NCBI GenBank assembly: GCA_937871505.1
Contig: CALMPF010000021.1
Span: 57,134-121,133, forward strand
Length of the DNA: 64,000 nucleotides
From: an uncultured Planctomycetia bacterium
Lineage (GTDB): Bacteria; Planctomycetota; Phycisphaerae; Phycisphaerales; SM1A02
Reading direction: 5' to 3'
In this document: positions 24,740 to 32,695 of the stretch, one piece after another
Layout: each line of letters starts with the position of its first letter
Position numbering within the stretch: position 1 is the first letter of the stretch
Translations under genes and position numbers: made by a program
The notes under the pieces: model-generated
What the model saw: only the letters and a program-made list of their open reading frames with translations
What the model was told of the DNA's origin: nothing
Databases searched by the model: none

Positions 24740-25444
24740 ATGAAGAACTTCGTCATCGCGAGCCTCGGCTCGCTCGTCGTCGCGGGTGCCGCGACGGCTG
24801 CCTTCACCGGCGTCGCCGTGAACGAGTACGCCGTCGGCGACAAGTGCGTCGCTGACATCTACATGACGTTCAACGGCACGAACGGCCTCGCCGACGTGCT
24901 CCTGAACATCTACAACGTCCAGTTCTCGATCGAGGGCGGCTTCGGCGTCCTCGTTCACAACAACCTCGTCCCGGGTCCGAGCTGGTCGCCCCAGTTCGTC
25001 ACCCCCGGCATGGAGAACATGGACACCTTCGTCACCATCGGTGGCGCGGCTGGCTTCAACAACAGCACCCAGGCCGATCCGAACTGGGGCGGCGCCGGCT
25101 TCAACCAGGCCGGCATCCCGGCCCTCGCCGGCTGGTTCAACAGCAACCCGCCGAACCTCCAGGGTCAGTCCTCGTTCGTCGACATCTCGAACCTCATCGG
25201 TTCGAAGACCTACACGGGCGCCGCGACCTTCGTGATGCGGCTCGTGGTCAACGCTGCTGACGTCGGTGACGCCGGCCTTGCGGTCTCGTTCTCCGGCTCG
25301 CTGACCTACAACCAGGGCCTCGGCACCACGCCGATCCAGCCGAACTTCTCGTTCGAGAACAACCTCTGGGCAATCCCGGCTCCTGGCGCTCTCGCTCTCC
25401 TCGGCCTCGCCGGCCTCGCTGGCGGCCGCCGTCGTCGCGCGTAA
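24740..25444 (+). CDS. Secreted CTERM-anchored surface protein, copy 1
   Basis: 234 residues. Signal peptide MKNFVIASLGSLVVAGAATA, a mature beta-rich domain of about 185 residues (VNEYAVGDKCVADIYMTFNG and on), and a C-terminal sorting signal made of PAPGALALLGLAGL and GGRRRRA. This tripartite tail is a PEP-CTERM-like exosortase signal, so the protein is probably processed and held at the outer surface or in a matrix. No known catalytic domain is seen. It is a close paralogue of the gene at 26024; a 335-bp stretch (24854-25188) is identical at every base, including synonymous sites. It has its own promoter, a ribosome site and an intrinsic terminator. Confidence 0.8.
   Translation: MKNFVIASLGSLVVAGAATAAFTGVAVNEYAVGDKCVADIYMTFNGTNGLADVLLNIYNVQFSIEGGFGVLVHNNLVPGPSWSPQFVTPGMENMDTFVTIGGAAGFNNSTQADPNWGGAGFNQAGIPALAGWFNSNPPNLQGQSSFVDISNLIGSKTYTGAATFVMRLVVNAADVGDAGLAVSFSGSLTYNQGLGTTPIQPNFSFENNLWAIPAPGALALLGLAGLAGGRRRRA
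24854..25188 (+). repeat. 335-bp exact repeat shared with the second CTERM gene
   Basis: Identical to 26138-26472 (offset 1,284 bp) with no mismatch found by direct line comparison. Both flanks in the two genes differ at many synonymous positions, which suggests recent gene conversion rather than selection on protein sequence. Confidence 0.85.
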
Positions 25445-25508
25445 TCGCTCGCCGACTCGGTACTCCTGCCGAACGTCAGCGATTTCGCTGACCTAGACAA
25501 GTATCCAG

Positions 25509-25542
25509 CACCGCGATCCGCAAGGGTCGCGGTGTCGTTTTT
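25509..25542 (+). terminator. Intrinsic terminator of CTERM copy 1
   Basis: CACCGCGATCC and GGGTCGCGGTG form an 11-bp stem with one G-U pair and a GCAA loop, followed by TCGTTTTT. Confidence 0.85.
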
Positions 25543-25680
25543 GCCCTCCGGTGTGGTCCGAACTGGGAGCCGGTCGTTCGCCGCTCGCCCGCGACAGCCT
25601 CGAGCCCGAGTGTCGTACGTGGCGTGTCCAGCCGAACTTCCGTAAGGACAGGCGGTCTCGTCGACAACCCCGAGGCTCCG

Positions 25681-25863
25681 AGCACTCCAGGGCCCCTTGG
25701 GTCCGTCGCGAGGCGGACGGAAGGGGATGTTCTGCAAGGCGAAGCGAAGCAGATGGGGCGCCGGTGGGCCCGCTGCGGGCCATCAAGCACTGGATGCGAG
25801 CTTCGACGCAGCAGACCGCCGCTTCCGGACGCCGCAGCAGGAGACAAGGGGCGCTGGAGTGCT
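25681..25863. mobile_element. MITE-like palindromic element between the CTERM paralogues
   Basis: A 183-bp element with imperfect terminal inverted repeats. The left end starts AGCACTCCAGGGCCCCTTG and the right end, read on the other strand, starts AGCACTCCAGCGCCCCTTG. Similarity continues inward for about 45 bp (GGCGGACGGAAGGGG against GGCGTCCGGAAGCGG). The centre has its own small dyad (GGGCCCGCTGCGGGCC). No open frame with protein-like composition exists inside. The right arm plus two flanking bases (25811-25865) recurs in inverted orientation at 63946-64000 with one mismatch, which shows that the element is dispersed. No target-site duplication was identified. Confidence 0.65.
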
Positions 25864-26023
25864 AGGACATTCACGTCAGAACCGCCCGGGGCCGATAGAT
25901 CTGCTTCTCAGAGGGCCCGGGGCCGCGCACGGTCTCCGCGCGCCGTGTTGATCCGTCCGCGTGGACGGCGAGCGCGTCGGTGATCGTGACCTTCGGCGGC
26001 CCCGGCAGAAGGGTCCAATCTTC

Positions 26024-26725
26024 ATGAACCAGATGCTCATTGCGGGTCTCGGCTCGCTCGTCGTCGCGGGTGCCGCGACGGCCGCCTTCACCGGCGTCGC
26101 GGTGAACGAGTACCAGGTCGGCGACAAGTGCGTCGCCGACATCTACATGACGTTCAACGGCACGAACGGCCTCGCCGACGTGCTCCTGAACATCTACAAC
26201 GTCCAGTTCTCGATCGAGGGCGGCTTCGGCGTCCTCGTTCACAACAACCTCGTCCCGGGTCCGAGCTGGTCGCCCCAGTTCGTCACCCCCGGCATGGAGA
26301 ACATGGACACCTTCGTCACCATCGGTGGCGCGGCTGGCTTCAACAACAGCACCCAGGCCGATCCGAACTGGGGCGGCGCCGGCTTCAACCAGGCCGGCAT
26401 CCCGGCCCTCGCCGGCTGGTTCAACAGCAACCCGCCGAACCTCCAGGGTCAGTCCTCGTTCGTCGACATCTCCAACCTGATCGGCAGCAAGACCTATCAG
26501 GGCGCCGCCACCCTCGCGATGCGGCTCGTCGTCAACGCCGCGTCGGTGGGTGACGCCGGCCTTGCGGTCTCGTTCTCCGGTCAGCTCACGTTCAACCAGG
26601 GCATCGGCACCGCGCCGGCCCAGCCGTCGTTCTCGTTCCAGAACAACCTCTGGGCGATCCCGGCTCCTGGCGCTCTCGCTCTCCTCGGCCTCGCCGGACT
26701 GGTCACCCGTCGTCGCCGGGCGTGA
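26024..26725 (+). CDS. Secreted CTERM-anchored surface protein, copy 2
   Basis: 233 residues from the ATG at 26024, with an AGAAGGG ribosome site. It has the same plan as the gene at 24740: signal peptide (LIAGLGSLVVAGAATAAF), conserved mature domain, and a PAPGALALLGLAGL tail with TRRRRA. The first 40 and last 80 residues differ from copy 1 at several positions (for example AVGD against QVGD, NAADVGD against NAASVGD), while the middle is identical. The stop is followed by a perfect 14-bp hairpin. Two such genes in tandem suggest dosage or antigenic variation of an abundant surface component; that part is inference. Confidence 0.8.
   Translation: MNQMLIAGLGSLVVAGAATAAFTGVAVNEYQVGDKCVADIYMTFNGTNGLADVLLNIYNVQFSIEGGFGVLVHNNLVPGPSWSPQFVTPGMENMDTFVTIGGAAGFNNSTQADPNWGGAGFNQAGIPALAGWFNSNPPNLQGQSSFVDISNLIGSKTYQGAATLAMRLVVNAASVGDAGLAVSFSGQLTFNQGIGTAPAQPSFSFQNNLWAIPAPGALALLGLAGLVTRRRRA
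26138..26472 (+). repeat. 335-bp exact repeat shared with the first CTERM gene
   Basis: Counterpart of 24854-25188. The first mismatches are at 26137 (C against T) and 26473 (C against G). Confidence 0.85.
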
Positions 26726-26808
26726 CCGACCCTTGGATCTGCCTCGGCGGCTTGAGCGCCCGAGGCTGACCTCCGGCGCCGATGCACGCGCCGGCTTCAA
26801 AGAGTCTC

Positions 26809-26840
26809 CAGCGCCGCGACCCCCTCGGGTCGCGGCGCTG
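26809..26840 (+). terminator. Perfect 14-bp hairpin after CTERM copy 2
   Basis: CAGCGCCGCGACCC pairs with GGGTCGCGGCGCTG around the loop CCTC. No T-run follows, so it may be a terminator of another type or an mRNA 3' stabiliser. Confidence 0.55.
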
Positions 26841-27717
26841 TGCGCGCCGCGACGCAGCGGTGCTGCTCGGACCCGTCGTGCCGTGGCGGACCGTGGGATC
26901 TCCGATCTCACAGGTGCCGCGAGCGTTGGCGACGCGGAGCTGCACCGTGCGGACGAGGCGCCGCGAGCCCTCGAACGTGAGCATGTGGAGCCAAGCGGAC
27001 GGCGTGCGACCAACGCAGCCGCGGAGCCAGCAGTGAGGGCGGCAGAGCTGGCGGAGGGAGCGTCTGAGGGCGCCGCTGGGACCCGGAGGGCGTCACCGGG
27101 AGTTGGAGCGCGTCGCGTCGCGCTGGAGAGCGTCGCCGGGAACTGGTTGGCGCCGCAGGGCGTCGCCGCCCCAGGGGGAACAGGGAGGACAGGGGGAACC
27201 GGGGGAACAGGGGAAACCGGGGGCGCGGGGGGTGTGCGGGCGGCCGCGGGGGTCGACGGCCGCCGGCGTCGGTCGGGACCCAGTGGAGACCAGCGGCGCT
27301 GGGAGGCTGGCGCCGCGCCCTTCGGTCGCGCCGGGGGCGCATCCGGCTGATCCAGTCGTCCGGACTCGGGTGTGGCGAGGCGTGGGAGCGTGGGCGGGTG
27401 GGGCGGCGCGGTTCCGTGAGTGCTCGCAAACATTTTCCAATCTAACACTTGCGTCCGATCATGGCAGCTCGTTCGGAGCGCTTCTCGGGCCGCGGCGGAT
27501 CCCGGTCCGAGCGGCGCCGGCGCCGAAGCCGCGGTCACGGAGTTTGGGCACTTTCGGCGATTTTCGTCTTTCTACTTGCCTCGCCGCCTGAGTCGGAGCA
27601 CGATGGCCTTTCTCGCCCAGCGTTCGTTCCGCCCCGACGAGTCGGGGCCGGAGCAGAGCTGGCTCGTGCGAACCACACCAAGTCCAAGTATTCCGCTCTG
27701 CGGAAGGAGACCATCAG
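26841..27717. other. Intergenic region with a G-rich minisatellite
   Basis: About 880 bp with no supported gene. It contains reiterated GGAGGGCGTC-like stretches (27040-27150), the 9-bp G-rich array at 27173-27226, and a less GC-rich tail (27420-27600) that may hold the promoter of the dockerin gene at 27718. A 90-codon frame at 27449-27721 has one hydrophobic stretch but no ribosome site and Arg-rich ends, and is not called. Confidence 0.4.
27173..27226 (+). repeat. 9-bp G-rich tandem array
   Basis: Six units of the type AGGGGGAAC / CGGGGGAAC with one to three changes per unit. The G-runs of four to five bases could form a quadruplex on the plus strand. Confidence 0.65.
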
Positions 27718-29097
27718 GTGAAGAACAAGTACGTGTTCGGCGGCGTCGGGCTGGCGTCTGCCGCGGTCCTGCTGGGTCAGATGAGCGCCTCGGCGCTTCC
27801 GGGCGGCAACGAAGGCGGCGTCGCGATGATCGGGCCCGACGTCATCGTCGGGTCCCTCCCCGCGATCGGGAAGTTCGCGAGCGTCGGCGGCTTCACGCCG
27901 TACTCGATTGCGACGACGTCGTGCAACATCGGCGATCAGAACCTGAACTGGTTCCAGAACAACAACCTGCACCCGGTGATCGCCCAGAACATGTACCGCC
28001 TGAAGAACGGGCGCTTCGAGCAGATCGGCATGAGCTGGCTCAAGCACGGGTTCTGCGCCCTTCAGCAGACCCTCTGCGGACCCTGCATCCCGGCGGGCGG
28101 CGGCTGCTACTTCCTGCTCGGGATCGGCTGCTCCGATCCCTACGACGCGCAGCTCAACGGTCAGCAGAGCAACCTCGGCCCGCGGTCGCAGGTCAACGCT
28201 TCGACGGGCGTCTTCCCCTATCCGTGGTCGGCCCCGGCCGTCCAGAACTCGCTCAGCCGTCGCCTCGTCGTCAACAACGACGACTTCAACCCGGCGCTCA
28301 ATGTCGGAGCGCTCTACTTCGGCGAGGGCATGTACGTCACCCAGGACGACGCCGCGGCGGGCAACGCGATGAACAACGCGTCGTACCGGCGGATCCTCGT
28401 CGGGTCGTTCAGCGGCGGCGGCTACAACCTGAGCTTCACCGGCGCCACCGCGCAGCAGAAGCCCGCCATCGCGGCCTGGCGCGACTTCGATCCCTCGGTG
28501 ACCAACGTCAACCTCGACGTTCCGAGCGACGGTCGCTTCGTCGTCGCGTACAAGGTCACGGACATCGGCAACGGCATGTGGCGCTACGAGTACGCCGTGC
28601 AGAACCTCAATTCGCACCGCTCGGGCCAGTCGTTCTCGCTCCCGATCGCCGCGGGCGTCGAGGTCACGAACGCGGGCTTCAAGGGCATCAATCACCACTC
28701 CGGCGAGCCCTACTCGACCAGCGACTGGGACATCGCCATCACCGATGGCGGCGCGATCACCTGGTCGACGCAGACCTTCGCCGAGAACCAGAACGCCAAC
28801 GCGCTGCGCTGGTCGACGCTCTTCAACTTCTGGTTCGACGCCAACAGCGCGCCTGAGGCCGGCGTCGGCGAGCTCGGCCTCTTCCGCCCCGGCGCTCCGA
28901 CCGAGATGACCTTCGCGGCGATGGTGCCGACGGCGGTCTCGACGTGCGCCCCGGCCGACCTGAACTGCGATGGCATGGTCGACGGCGCCGATCTCGGCAT
29001 CCTGCTCGGCGCGTGGGGAACTCCCGACGCCGACCTGAACGGCGACGGTCAGACCGACGGCGCCGATCTCGGCATCCTGCTCGGCGCCTGGGGTTGA
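27718..29097 (+). CDS. Secreted protein with C-terminal dockerin-like repeats
   Basis: 459 residues from a GTG at 27718 with an AAGGAG element 12 nt upstream. Signal peptide [20 protein letters not shown]; a mature domain of about 375 residues rich in Asn, Gly and Cys ([40 protein letters not shown]); and at residues about 413-459 two dockerin-type I repeats, [20 protein letters not shown] and [20 protein letters not shown]. Each repeat carries the Ca-binding D-x-N-x-D-G loop. The central domain is unknown. In planctomycetes these tails seem to act in surface sorting or assembly rather than in cellulosomes; no cohesin is seen in the window. A GC-rich hairpin follows the stop. Confidence 0.8.
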   Translation: MKNKYVFGGVGLASAAVLLGQMSASALPGGNEGGVAMIGPDVIVGSLPAIGKFASVGGFTPYSIATTSCNIGDQNLNWFQNNNLHPVIAQNMYRLKNGRFEQIGMSWLKHGFCALQQTLCGPCIPAGGGCYFLLGIGCSDPYDAQLNGQQSNLGPRSQVNASTGVFPYPWSAPAVQNSLSRRLVVNNDDFNPALNVGALYFGEGMYVTQDDAAAGNAMNNASYRRILVGSFSGGGYNLSFTGATAQQKPAIAAWRDFDPSVTNVNLDVPSDGRFVVAYKVTDIGNGMWRYEYAVQNLNSHRSGQSFSLPIAAGVEVTNAGFKGINHHSGEPYSTSDWDIAITDGGAITWSTQTFAENQNANALRWSTLFNFWFDANSAPEAGVGELGLFRPGAPTEMTFAAMVPTAVSTCAPADLNCDGMVDGADLGILLGAWGTPDADLNGDGQTDGADLGILLGAWG

Positions 29098-29132
29098 GCT
29101 CCCCGGCCGTGCTGTCGTCATGCAACCATCCG

Positions 29133-29168
29133 CACCGCCCGGCCGCCTTGGCCGGGCGGTGCCCCTTT
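29133..29168 (+). terminator. GC-rich hairpin after the 27718 gene
   Basis: CACCGCCCGGCC pairs with GGCCGGGCGGTG around GCCTT (29133-29161). A weak CCCCTTTC follows. Confidence 0.6.
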
Positions 29169-29505
29169 CAGGCCGTTATCGGCGCCTGCGAACGCTGATC
29201 CGGGCCGCAATCCACGTGGGTTCGGCGCCGCTTTCGCCCAACTTCGAGATCCGCTCGAACCCCTGCGGAACCCCGGAACGAAGAGTGTTCCGCCGCGTCT
29301 GACCCGCCTTGGTCGCCGTCGAGAGAGCGGCGGCCTCGCGCCGGCGAGTCTTCGCCGAGCCCCCGCAGCGCCGAGCGTTCGGTGCCGCATCCATCCACAG
29401 GCCCGCTCCCGGGCCAGTCGGCGTCCTGTCCTGCCCGCCCGGCTGACTTCCGCCGCAGGTCGCGAGGACCCGCCGACCAGTCCAGACGTTCGAGAGGAAT
29501 CCCCA
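29169..29505. other. Intergenic region before the metalloprotease gene
   Basis: About 340 bp with no protein-like frame. It ends in a GAGAGGAA ribosome site before the ATG at 29506. Confidence 0.35.
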
Positions 29506-32187
29506 ATGTCTCGCGTGTCTCGATCGATCCGATCGACCTGCTCGCTCTTCGTCGCTTCGACGATCGCGGCGGCGCTGCCGCTCGCAGCGGCGCCGTTTCA
29601 TGTCCCTCCTCCGGATGCCGCGACGATCCGATCGCTCCCCGAGCATCGGGTGGCGTCGCTGCTGCTGCCCGAGGGAATGCCTGATCACGTGAACGTGGTG
29701 GTGGATCTCGGGGGAGAGCCCGCGCTCGCCAGCCTGACCCGCGCGAGCGTGCGCTCCGCGGACTTCGCGGTGCTTGTCGACGTCGGCGGCGGTGAGCTTG
29801 TCTCGATCGAGCCGCCGCCCTCCCGCGTCTACCGCGGAGTCCTGCTCAACGAGCCCGGCTCGGCGATCGCGGGCACCCTCGTCGACGGTCGCCTCACCGC
29901 CATCGTCGAGCGCGCCGACGGCGAACGCTGGCACGTCGAGCCGCTGGCGAACCTCATCGTCGGGGCTGGCCCCGCCGAGCACGTCTCCTATCGGTCGCGC
30001 GACGTCCCGGCGGTCCCGGGGTCGTGCGGAAACGACCTGTACGACCTCGCGAAGCCGATGCTGCCGGACGAGCTGGGCGGGGACGGGGACGAGGGCGGAA
30101 TCGCCGGAGACCCCAACTACATCGTCTCCATCGGCATCGACGCGGACTTCGAGTTCTTCCAGAAGAACTCGAGCAACGTCACGGCGACCATCAACGACAT
30201 CGAGTCGGTGATGGCCCAGGTCGACTTCATCTACGACCGCGACGTCGCGATCAAGTACGAGATCTCGACGATCATCGTGCGCTCGACTTCGGACGATCCC
30301 TATACGTCGAACGACGCGGGCACGGCGCTCTGCGAGTTCAGGAGCACCTGGAACACCGCGCCCGAGGTCTCGATCCAGCGCAACCTCGCCCAGTTCTTCA
30401 CCGGCAAGAACCTCGCGGGAACCACGCTCGGTCTCGCGTGGCTCGGCGTCGTCTGCAACCAGTCCGGATTCGACTGCGGCTCGTTCGGCAATCTCGCGTA
30501 CAGCGTCGTCGAATCGAAGTACGGCGGAGCGACCTTCGGCGGGCGAGTCGCCCTCTCCTGCCACGAGATCGGCCACAACTGGCAGGCGCAGCACTGCAAC
30601 GGCCAGACCCCCTGCCACATCATGTGCGCCAGCCTCGGCGGCTGCAACGGGATCAACGGGGCCAACCTGAAGTTCGGCCCCTTCGAGCAGGGCCAGATCG
30701 TCGCGTACCGCAACGCGGTGACCTGCGACCTGCTCCTCCAGCCGGCGCTGGAGCTTCCCTTCCTCGAGACCTGGCCGACGGCGACCATCAACACCGGACG
30801 CTGGATCTTCAACAAGGGCGGGATCGCGAGCACCGCCTCCACGAACCCGCCCAGCCCGACGCGCGCGCTGAACCTCGACAGCACCGGGTCCGGCCCCTAT
30901 CAGGACGACGAGATCCGCAGCAACTTCATGCTGCTCGCGCCGTATGCGGCACAGCCGGTGACGCTCTCCTACTACACCCAGCACAAGGGCGTCGAGGCGG
31001 GCAAGCAGCTCTTCGTCGAGTACTTCAACAACGCCCAGAAGTGGACGGTGATCAACGAGATCGTCTCCAACGGCGTCGACCAGAACACCTTCGTCTTCCA
31101 CAGCCACCTGCTGCCGGCGAACGCCAAGCACAATCTCTTCAGGCTGCGGTTCCGCGTCGACGGCACCCAGGCGGACGACGACTGGTACATCGATGACATC
31201 AAGGTCGACACCATCGAGCCGCCGTCGAACAACGACTGCTCGACAGCGACGCTGATCACCAACGGCGTGTACGCGTGGGACAGCACGAACGCGACGACCA
31301 GCTCGCCGCCGCCGCCCGCCGCCTGCAACGAGGCCAATGGCCAGGCGATCGCCAACGACCTGTGGTTCCGCTACGTGGCGGACTGCACGGGGCTGCTGAC
31401 GATCACGACCTGCAATCTCACCGCGATCGACACGCGGCTGGTCGTCTACTCGGCGCAGTTCGGGTGCCCGCTCGCGAACACCGTCGCGCTGGCGTGCAAC
31501 GACAACTCGCCGGGCTGCGCCTCCGGCTCCTCGCAGCTTGAGGTCTTCGTCTTCCAGGGCCAGGAGATCATCATCCGCCTCGGCGGCGTCACCGGCGGCG
31601 GCACCGGACAGCTCGCGGTTCAGTGCGCCTGCCCGGACAGCGATGGCGACGGCGTCTGCGACGCCTTCGACAACTGCCCCTCGGTGCCCAACCCCGATCA
31701 GTCCGATCGAGACGGCGATGGAGTCGGCGACGCCTGCGACAACTGCCCCGACACGCCGAACCCGGATCAGGCCGACTCGAGCGGCGACGGAATCGGCGAT
31801 GCCTGCGACAACTGCCCGGGCGTGGCCAACCCCGATCAGCTCGACAGCGATGGCGACGGCGTCGGCGATGCCTGCGACATCTGTCCGGACGTGGCCAATC
31901 CCGATCAGCTCGACAGCGATGGCGACGGGATCGGCGACGAGTGCGACAACTGTCCGTTCGTGTTCAATCCCGACCAGACGGATACGAGCGGCAACGGCGT
32001 CGGTGACGCCTGCGAGCCGGTGGCTTGCCCGGCGGACCTGGATGGCAACGGGGTCGTCGACGGCGCCGACCTCGGCCAGCTCCTCGGAGCATGGGGAACG
32101 GCCAATCCCGCGGCCGACCTCAACGGCGACGGCATCGTCGACGGCGCGGACCTCGGCATCCTGCTGGGGGGCTGGGGAAGCTGTTAG
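29506..32187 (+). CDS. Secreted reprolysin-like metalloprotease with TSP3 repeats and dockerin
   Basis: 893 residues. Signal peptide (residues about 1-28). The catalytic domain carries [11 protein letters not shown] at residues 353-363, the HExxHxxxxxH zinc motif of M12-type (adamalysin-like) proteases, followed by a Met-turn candidate in the [10 protein letters not shown] segment. Residues about 430-560 form a beta-sandwich ([20 protein letters not shown], ending [11 protein letters not shown]). A PPC-like domain follows ([18 protein letters not shown]). Residues 711-837 are five thrombospondin type 3 Ca-binding repeats ([20 protein letters not shown] type). The end is a two-repeat dockerin, [20 protein letters not shown] and [20 protein letters not shown]. 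It is expected to be exported, calcium-stabilised and surface-bound. The cleaved substrate is unknown. Confidence 0.85.
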   Translation: MSRVSRSIRSTCSLFVASTIAAALPLAAAPFHVPPPDAATIRSLPEHRVASLLLPEGMPDHVNVVVDLGGEPALASLTRASVRSADFAVLVDVGGGELVSIEPPPSRVYRGVLLNEPGSAIAGTLVDGRLTAIVERADGERWHVEPLANLIVGAGPAEHVSYRSRDVPAVPGSCGNDLYDLAKPMLPDELGGDGDEGGIAGDPNYIVSIGIDADFEFFQKNSSNVTATINDIESVMAQVDFIYDRDVAIKYEISTIIVRSTSDDPYTSNDAGTALCEFRSTWNTAPEVSIQRNLAQFFTGKNLAGTTLGLAWLGVVCNQSGFDCGSFGNLAYSVVESKYGGATFGGRVALSCHEIGHNWQAQHCNGQTPCHIMCASLGGCNGINGANLKFGPFEQGQIVAYRNAVTCDLLLQPALELPFLETWPTATINTGRWIFNKGGIASTASTNPPSPTRALNLDSTGSGPYQDDEIRSNFMLLAPYAAQPVTLSYYTQHKGVEAGKQLFVEYFNNAQKWTVINEIVSNGVDQNTFVFHSHLLPANAKHNLFRLRFRVDGTQADDDWYIDDIKVDTIEPPSNNDCSTATLITNGVYAWDSTNATTSSPPPPAACNEANGQAIANDLWFRYVADCTGLLTITTCNLTAIDTRLVVYSAQFGCPLANTVALACNDNSPGCASGSSQLEVFVFQGQEIIIRLGGVTGGGTGQLAVQCACPDSDGDGVCDAFDNCPSVPNPDQSDRDGDGVGDACDNCPDTPNPDQADSSGDGIGDACDNCPGVANPDQLDSDGDGVGDACDICPDVANPDQLDSDGDGIGDECDNCPFVFNPDQTDTSGNGVGDACEPVACPADLDGNGVVDGADLGQLLGAWGTANPAADLNGDGIVDGADLGILLGGWGSC
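31636..32016 (+). repeat. Array of thrombospondin type 3 coding repeats
   Basis: Five units of about 23 codons (69 bp); units three and four are nearly identical at the DNA level (GATGGCGACGGCGTCGGCGA and neighbours). Recent internal duplication is likely. Confidence 0.7.
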
Positions 32188-32695
32188 CAGTCTCTGGCAT
32201 CCGTCGCGCTGGCTGCGGGCGAGCAGGAGGCTGATTCTCCGTGTCACCGCATCCCGACTCCGTCCCCCGAATCTGTTCTGGACGGGTGGGGCACCTCGGA
32301 TCTCCCTGATCTCCCGCCTCCTGCTCGCCCTCGCTTCCCAGCGCACCGTCGCCACAGATTTCTCGGCGTGCAGACCCTCGACAGGTCGCCCATGAAGATC
32401 CGATAATCGTTCTGATCGAGCCTCCCAGCTCGCCGAAGACGATCAAGTCACGCGACGCCCCCCGCCCTTGGCGGGGGGCGTCGCGCGCTTCGCCGGTCGC
32501 ACGGACGCACAGGTTCGGGCGAATGGGGAGGAGCGGCTGCGGCGCTCTCGACGATCTGCCTGATCGCGCCGCGAACGGTCTCTTGAATCCCGAAGCGGTG
32601 TCGGCGATGATGCACTCTGCGCAAGCGGACGCCGAACCCCATGGCGGCCGCGTCACTCTGTGAATGGGGAACACCCCGCAAGGAGGAATTGAGTC
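32188..32695. other. Intergenic region after the metalloprotease gene
   Basis: 508 bp. It holds the perfect GC-rich hairpin at 32451-32485 and ends with an AAGGAGG ribosome site (near 32680) for the next gene. No gene is visible. Confidence 0.4.
32451..32485 (+). terminator. Perfect 16-bp GC hairpin
   Basis: CGCGACGCCCCCCGCC pairs with GGCGGGGGGCGTCGCG around the loop CTT. No T-run follows. It lies 264 bp after the metalloprotease stop and closely resembles the hairpin at 34768. Confidence 0.6.

Larger units (their letters stand above)
25445..26023. other. Region between the CTERM paralogues
   Basis: It holds the terminator of copy 1, about 135 bp of unassigned sequence, the MITE-like element and then the leader of copy 2. 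The leader ends in AGAAGGGTCC before the ATG at 26024, close to the AGAAAGGTCC leader of copy 1. No separate gene is visible. Confidence 0.4.

Noticed and set aside
25681..25863. Element as a small protein gene (several open frames of about 80-130 codons cross it)
   Set aside because: The frames change with strand and extend into unrelated flanks, whereas the inverted-repeat structure and the second copy at the window end explain the conservation.
27103..27591. A collagen-like GGT/GGA-rich frame over the minisatellite
   Set aside because: The Gly pattern comes only from the 9-bp G-rich array; there is no start signal and the flanks are not protein-like.
31636..32187. Cellulosome interpretation of the dockerin modules
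   Set aside because: No cohesin, scaffoldin or glycoside hydrolase is visible in the window, and the attached domains are proteases or beta-sandwich modules.
29176..32355. A 1,059-codon minus-strand frame opposite the metalloprotease gene
   Set aside because: Same cause: high third-position GC keeps the opposite frame open. The plus strand has a signal peptide, HExxHxxxxxH, TSP3 repeats and dockerin.
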